DNA from: Catonia carolina
Taxonomy: Eukaryota > Arthropoda > Insecta > Hemiptera > Achilidae
Direction of reading: 5' to 3'
Assembly (NCBI GenBank): GCA_035578175.1
Contig: JAQMRL010000006.1
Span: 55,841,001 to 55,905,000 of the forward strand
Length of the DNA stretch: 64,000 bases
In this document: piece by piece, positions 58,691-64,000 of the stretch
Numbering within the stretch: position 1 is the stretch's first letter
How the letters are laid out: every line of letters begins with the position of its first letter
Notes under the pieces: model-generated
The model's database searches: none
Told to the model about the DNA's origin: nothing
The model's input: the letters and a program-made list of their open reading frames with translations, nothing else
Program-made: the position numbers and the translations under genes

Positions 58691-59472
58691 AATAAACTAA
58701 AAAAAACTATTTTGAATATTTGTAGTGTTAGAACCATTTCTTTTTTTTATGAACACAATAAAAATTAATTTTTAACAGGACATTTTATTTTTCTATAAAT
58801 CTGAAAGTTTGGTCAGCAATGGGACGCTTACGTCTGCAAGTTTTCGAAATAAGGGCTAGCACTTTTTGTACACCCTTATTCAAATTAAATGGCACTTTAG
58901 ATTAAACTTTTAAATATTATTTCGGGACTGAAAGAGTTAAGTAATAATTTCTTATTAGTACACCATATTATTATTATTTGTGCATTATTGTTGCTACGGT
59001 TAAATTCATTTATGGATCATAAAGGCCGTGAGTTTATGATATCTTATTTAATTCATGTATATTAACCATTATAATCATATGGAAACATTAATTTTATAAT
59101 CTTTATGTTTGTTTTAGATTTTAGCATTTATAAAATAAGCGTTATATTATCTTTATTTATTTATATAGCGTTATAATTCTTTACATATAATTCTATTAAT
59201 TTTAATCCTAATAACAATAAAATATCTGTTATCTTTCTTATTATTAAAAAATGTAAATCTGAAATTTTATTATGTAAACGATTTATTTTGATTCCCCCTT
59301 AGGATTACATGGTTGAACTTCTGACACTGTAAATTGCCTCGGTGTGCAATTACTTGTGATCTTAAAAAAATAAACTATGTTGGGCGCCAACTTTATCAAT
59401 AAATAATGAAACAAATTATTAATTACTAGAAAATTTATTCAATAAATAAACAAATATGTTGTGAAACCGATT
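58691..59472. other. AT-rich DNA, nothing assigned
   Basis: No structure supported. Confidence 0.35.
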
Positions 59473-60240
59473 AAAAAAAAATCTGGTGTGAAACACTCAA
59501 ACAACTTTCTCTTGACAATGAAAATAATGAACAATATAACCGAACATTAGTAATAAAACATTATAAATAAACAAAAAACTAACCTCAATAAACAAAACCT
59601 AATTTTAATCATGAGTGAATGACGTAAAATGAAAATCCACCTCAGTTTAGCTTAAAAATACGGAAAATCACTCTTTCACCCTAAACTAGGCTCTAAATAA
59701 AAGTTGTAGATCTCTTAATTTCCTATAAATTTGATTGTATACACTTATGTCGTAACATTCATACTAAGACTGAAATCTTTAAAAAATCATTTTTTTACAC
59801 GTTTTCGCGTGAAAAAAAAACAGAAAATCGCTAATTACCGCTAAACTAAGCGTTGTACAAAAACGTTTTAAATAAAAGTTGTAGGATTTTAAATTCTCTA
59901 CAACTTTTGTTTTATACATTTTCGCGCTAAAATGCATATTAAAGCTGCAATCTTAAAAAAACAACTTTTTTACGAGAAAACCACCTCGCCAAGAATTTCA
60001 GCAGACATGGCGCCTACCCTATCTCGTTGAGCATAACAAATTTAGTAAATGAAGCGATTTAAAAAAATATCATAGTAGCCGTTTTTGAGAAAATAGCAAA
60101 AAAGTGAAAAATCACACGAATAAACTACTACTTCCGTTTGACTGATTTTTATAAAAATTTTCGTGTCGGTTTAGTAATAGTTAGTACCTACCTATCTTAA
60201 GTTTTAAGTTCGTACGATGTTCCGTTCTTGAGATATTCTG

Positions 60241-60297
<57 letters not shown>

Positions 60298-60493
60298 GCA
60301 CGCACGCACGCACACACACGCGCGCACGCACCCGCGCGCGCACACACACACACACACAGACCAATCACTAAAAACATGCTTTTGGGTTCAGGGGATCTGA
60401 AAACGTGTAGATCCGGTGAAAACTCGATTTCGAAAAATTGACATGAAAACATACTTTCCTTCCTATATATTCATATAGGCAAGAGAATATAAA
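59473..60493 (-). mobile_element. Repeat family A, copy 5 (full length)
   Basis: The left edge AAAAAATCTGGTGTGAAACA and the right edge TATATTCATATAGGCAAGAG are the complements of the family 3' and 5' ends. Both internal units and the hairpin are present. The microsatellite is a 116-bp CA/CG mosaic. Confidence 0.85.
60243..60358. repeat. (CA)n/(CG)n microsatellite in family A copy 5
   Basis: An alternating purine-pyrimidine tract with CA and CG dinucleotides, which can adopt Z-DNA. Confidence 0.95.
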
Positions 60494-60529
60494 AAAGTGA
60501 CGTAAGGGGTTTGCTGCATAACACAAGGA

Positions 60530-60922
60530 CTGCCCATAACACAGGTGGAGTGTCAAATTATTTACACTCAATCTGTTCGTTACTGGGCTAAAATAAATAG
60601 TTCTGTCTCTTATCACATGGTCAGCCAATTAAATGACTGAATCATTTAAGAACAGAAGAGGTAGAGGTGTAAAAGAAACTAATCAGAATTATCTTCTCTG
60701 AAAGTAATGAATTTTATTATACAGTCAGACCCCGTGGTGAATGAAATGAAGGTGTCATTTGCAGAGTGAAAAATATGTGCTTTTCAGAGGGCCCGGCATG
60801 CTGATAAGTGTACTTTTCCACTCAGTGAGGAAGGCAATTGTAAACCACCTCACTCCTCGTTTTACTTAGTAAAACCTCTACAGGTTCAAACCAGCCTTTC
60901 GGCTGATGACCTAAACAACAAG
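60530..60922 (+). repeat. Repeat family B, copy 10
   Basis: From CCCATAACACAGGTGGAGTG to CAGCCTTTCGGCTGATGACC, TAAACAACA. One of the best-preserved copies. Confidence 0.88.
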
Positions 60923-61487
60923 GGGTCTGCGCGAAATTTTCCTTTCTCAAATAAATGACGTTAAATCCAAGTCACGTTAATTGGGAGACCGGTAAATCGA
61001 GGACCTACTGTAGGTTAACTTTATTATAGGAAATGATTTATTATCAATAGTAGTAATGACGTAGTGTGGAAAGAAAAATATAGATTATCTTTAATCTTTA
61101 TTCAGTCGAATAATGTTTAAATCCAATTCCTAATAAATGTGATTGCAAGTTTACAAAGATTTAGGTGTGTCTTATAGTGATGACATGATCTAATATTAAA
61201 ATAAATAAATAAATATAAAATCAAGTTATTCCTAAGACCTGCTTTATCAAAAATATAAAAGACAAATAAAATATATTATGTGTGTTGATGTATTATATTT
61301 AGATAGGACGCTTACAGTAAAATTTATCACAGGTATTATATAAATAAATGTATGACGAAAAACCGCCAATCTTTAAACAAACAAAAATAGTTATAAATAT
61401 TTAAACTAAAATTAAATTTATATAATTTTTCTACCAGAAATAACTTAATCATTTTTCGCTAAATTATTATACTACATAACAAAATAA
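60923..61487. other. AT-rich DNA, nothing assigned
   Basis: No structure supported. Confidence 0.35.
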
Positions 61488-62428
61488 TTTTTACTTCCTC
61501 TTGCCTTTTTGAATATATGGGAAGGAAAGTATTGTTTCATGTCGATTTTTCGAAATCGGGTTTTCACCGGATCTACACGTTTTCAGATCCCCTGAATCCA
61601 AAAACCATGTTTTTAGCGATTGGTCTGTGTATGTCTGTGTGTCTGTGTGTGTGTGTGAACAGAATATCTCAAGAACGGAACATCGTACGAACTTGAAACT
61701 TAAGTTAGACACCACTACTGGACCCGACATGAACATTTTCATCAAAATCGGTCAACCGGAAGTTGTTGTTTATGCGTGTGAATTTTTACTTTTTTACAAT
61801 TTTCTCAAAGACGGATCCTAAGATGTTTTTTTTAAAATCGCCTGATTTACAAAATGTTTTATGCTCTACAAGATAGGGTAGGCGTCATGTCTGCTGAAAT
61901 TCTTGGTGAGGCTGTTTTCACGTAAAAAAATTATTTTTTCTAAGATTGCGGCTTTAATATGTATTTAGCACAAAAATGTATATAATAAAAGTTGTAGACA
62001 ATATTAAATTCTACAACTTTTATTTCAAAAATTTTTTTACACCGCTTAGTTTAGCGGTAATTAGCGATTTTCTGTTTCACGAAAACGTGTGAAAAATCGA
62101 ATTTTTTAAAGATTTCGGCCTTAGTATGCATTTTACGACAAAATTGTATAATCAAATTTATAGGAAATTAAAAGATCTACGACTTTTATTTAAAGCATTT
62201 TTCTGTACAGAGCCTAGTTTGGCGTGAAAGAGTGATTTTCCGTATTTTTCAGCCAAACTGAGCTTGATTTTCATTTTGCATCTTTCACTCATGATTAAAA
62301 TTAGGTTATGTTTATTGAGGTTAGTTTTTTGTTTATTTATAATGTTTTATTACTAATGTTAGGTTTATTATTAATTATTTGCATTGGCAAGAGAAAGTTG
62401 TGTGAGTGTTTCACACCAGATCTTTTTA
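61488..62428 (+). mobile_element. Repeat family A, copy 6 (full length)
   Basis: It runs from TTTTTACTTCCTCTTGCCTT to GGCAAGAGAAAGTTGTGTGA and CACACCAGATC. Internal units start at 61944 and 62111. The hairpin arms AAAAGTTGTAG (61987) and CTACAACTTTT (62011) flank a 13-nt loop. The TG array is short and imperfect. Confidence 0.87.
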
Positions 62429-62580
62429 TTTAAAGTCGCACCAACTGCTTGGTTATCGGTGGCAATGGTGGATTATGAATTTATGTATTTATAACCGTGG
62501 GTTATGACTTTTGAAAATTACCAGACCCTAGTCGGGTATCGAACCCGGGACCTCTGTGTTGTAGACTAGCTTGCACTACA
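62429..62580 (-). repeat. tRNA-derived SINE family E, copy 3
   Basis: The minus strand has B-box-like GGGTTCGATACCC (complement at about 62534) and the family body; it sits exactly between family A copies 6 and 7. Confidence 0.65.
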
Positions 62581-62597
62581 AAACAAAATCTACAGAA

Positions 62598-62949
62598 AAA
62601 AATCTAGTGGCTTTCAATGGAAATAATGAAAAATATAACCTAATTTTAATCGTGAGTGCATGACCCAAAATAAAACTCAACCTCTGTAGAACTTAAATCT
62701 ACGAAAAATAACAAATCGCTAAACTAGACTCTGTTGATAAAAATGCTTGAAATAAAAGTTGTAGGGTTTTGAATTTCCCATAGGTAACTTTGATTATGAA
62801 CACTTTCGTCGTAAAATCCATACTTTGGCTGCAATATTAAAAAAATCCTGATTTTTACCGATTTTGATGAAATTGTTCGTGTCAAATTTCCTGTACGTAA
62901 GTTCCAAGTTTAAACTTTATACGATATTCCGTTCTTGAGATATTTTGTT

Positions 62950-62982
<33 letters not shown>

Positions 62983-63181
62983 GCGCGCGCACACACACAC
63001 GCACGCACGCACGCACGCACACACACACATAACCACAGACCAATTGGTAAAAATATCATGGTTTTGGGTTCAGAGGACCTGAACAGGTGTATTTCCGGTG
63101 AAAACTTGATTTCAAAATATCGCTATGAAAACAGTACACATTTTTCTTCCCTGTATATTCACATAGGGCAAGAAAAAGTTA
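62598..63181 (-). mobile_element. Repeat family A, copy 7 (internally deleted)
   Basis: It has the 5' part with microsatellite and one internal unit. The unit boundary (CGTCGTAAAATCCATACTTT, GGCTGCAATATT) joins sequences belonging to the starts of unit 2 and unit 1, so the other unit is missing. Confidence 0.78.
62951..63029. repeat. (CA)n/(CG)n microsatellite in family A copy 7
   Basis: CA repeats with GCGCGC and GCACGC interruptions, at the same family position as in copies 1, 4, 5 and 6. Confidence 0.95.
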
Positions 63182-63633
63182 AAACGGATACAGAATAGTA
63201 CCTTGCAGAACGACTAAAGTATACCAACTTACACGTACAACAACTTCTCGTAACTTACCAGAATTTTTATTTTCTTCGGTTACTATTCCAGAGTAACCGT
63301 CTGCATTAGCAGAAATTGCAAAACAGTCAAACGTAAAACCAAAAAAAAGAATTTAATATTTATATTCCTGAGTAATTTTAAAATACGTAAGCTATATAAT
63401 TTAGTTCATAAACATTAATGCCGTCCGGTTTCTTTTTTGAAATATTGATCAGAAAGAAGACAAACTACGAATTAAAAATGACTCTTAAAGTTTTTTAATA
63501 CAATTTTTGTTATCTTTTAATACTACAGTTCTGTTATATTTTTTTGTTTGTTGTTTAAAATATAATTCAATAATAAAGCAATAGTACTGTCAGGTTATAT
63601 TTGTTTAGTATAACAGTAGTAATAATAGCAGAA

Positions 63634-63672
<39 letters not shown>

Positions 63673-64000
63673 GAATAAAAATAATTAAAAGATAGTTTGA
63701 GCTTTGATTTAAAGTTTTTTTATACTAATATTGATCAACTAACAGCTCTGGTTTCTTTATCTAATCTACAAAATACAGTCAATATTAAATTGTGCCACCA
63801 GCCTAAAATTGAAGGAAATAAAAATAATAACCTGTAACACACCTGTCTGTCAAAAATGCCTATTTCATTTTATTCAAAAATTCTAATCTGGCATTTAAAA
63901 TCTTATTCTTTTATTGTATTTTTCAAAATATTTTCCGTACAAAATAATTTAAAATAGTAAAGTGAAAAAATTTTAAATACGGAAAGTCTTTAAATTTAAG
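63182..64000. other. Right edge: SINE D tail, (AAT)n, AT-rich DNA
   Basis: CCGTCTGCATTAGCAGAAAT and CAGTCAAACGTAAAACC then A-rich (63299-63350) match the SINE D 3' tail without its head. (AAT)n at 63636-63672. Otherwise nothing was recognised. Confidence 0.5.

Overview
The window is animal, almost certainly insect, nuclear DNA. It is very AT-rich and about half recognisable transposon debris. It has no long intact ORFs and no operons, and it carries spliced exons with canonical introns. The mobile elements (jockey-type LINEs, mariner, piggyBac, tRNA-derived SINEs) fit a large repeat-rich insect genome, plausibly hemipteran; the species is not determined. All boundaries were read by eye, so repeat edges are good to roughly 10-30 bp unless a target-site duplication (TSD) or terminal inverted repeat (TIR) is quoted.

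The one host gene I can name is the 5' half of vnd (ventral nervous system defective, NK2-class homeobox) on the minus strand. First coding exon 28828-29012, second exon 17329-17462 (TN/eh1 motif) and third exon 15995-16105 join in phase. The encoded conserved blocks match the Drosophila Vnd N-terminal half as I recall it. The homeodomain exon is not visible between 1 and 15994, so the gene should run off the left edge through an intron of more than 15.9 kb. Positions 1-28827 are therefore mostly vnd intron, and 29013 to about 30430 is its probable upstream/5' UTR region. A second minus-strand candidate first coding exon of an unidentified gene lies at 56520-56645.

The rest is layered mobile DNA. 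(1) Non-LTR retrotransposon 3' ends: several LINE lineages plus at least nine jockey-like pieces, one with a textbook twin-priming inversion (32690-33478) and one hit by a younger LINE with a 13-bp TSD and A tail (57665-58243). (2) DNA transposons: two internally deleted piggyBac elements (35660-37342, 42180-44220), each inside a copy of the same roughly 400-bp repeat; a decayed mariner (20255-20886) and a fold-back mariner (45145-46071); a hAT MITE with 8-bp TSD nested in a SINE (8029-8459); a pogo-like MITE (23457-24011); a 0.71-kb TIR MITE family (3271-3985, 34259-34968); and Merlin transposase traces. (3) SINE-like families here called B, C, D and E. (4) Family A, about 0.95 kb, seven copies, in which a TG/CA microsatellite sits at one fixed internal position, with an internal tandem duplication and a conserved hairpin. 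(5) An 18S rRNA pseudogene fragment (7341-7612).

There is no gene cluster acting as a pathway. The biological content is a neural patterning transcription factor whose introns have been swollen by nested transposition. The most informative structures for follow-up are the vnd exons, the paired deleted piggyBac elements with their palindromic end modules, and family A.
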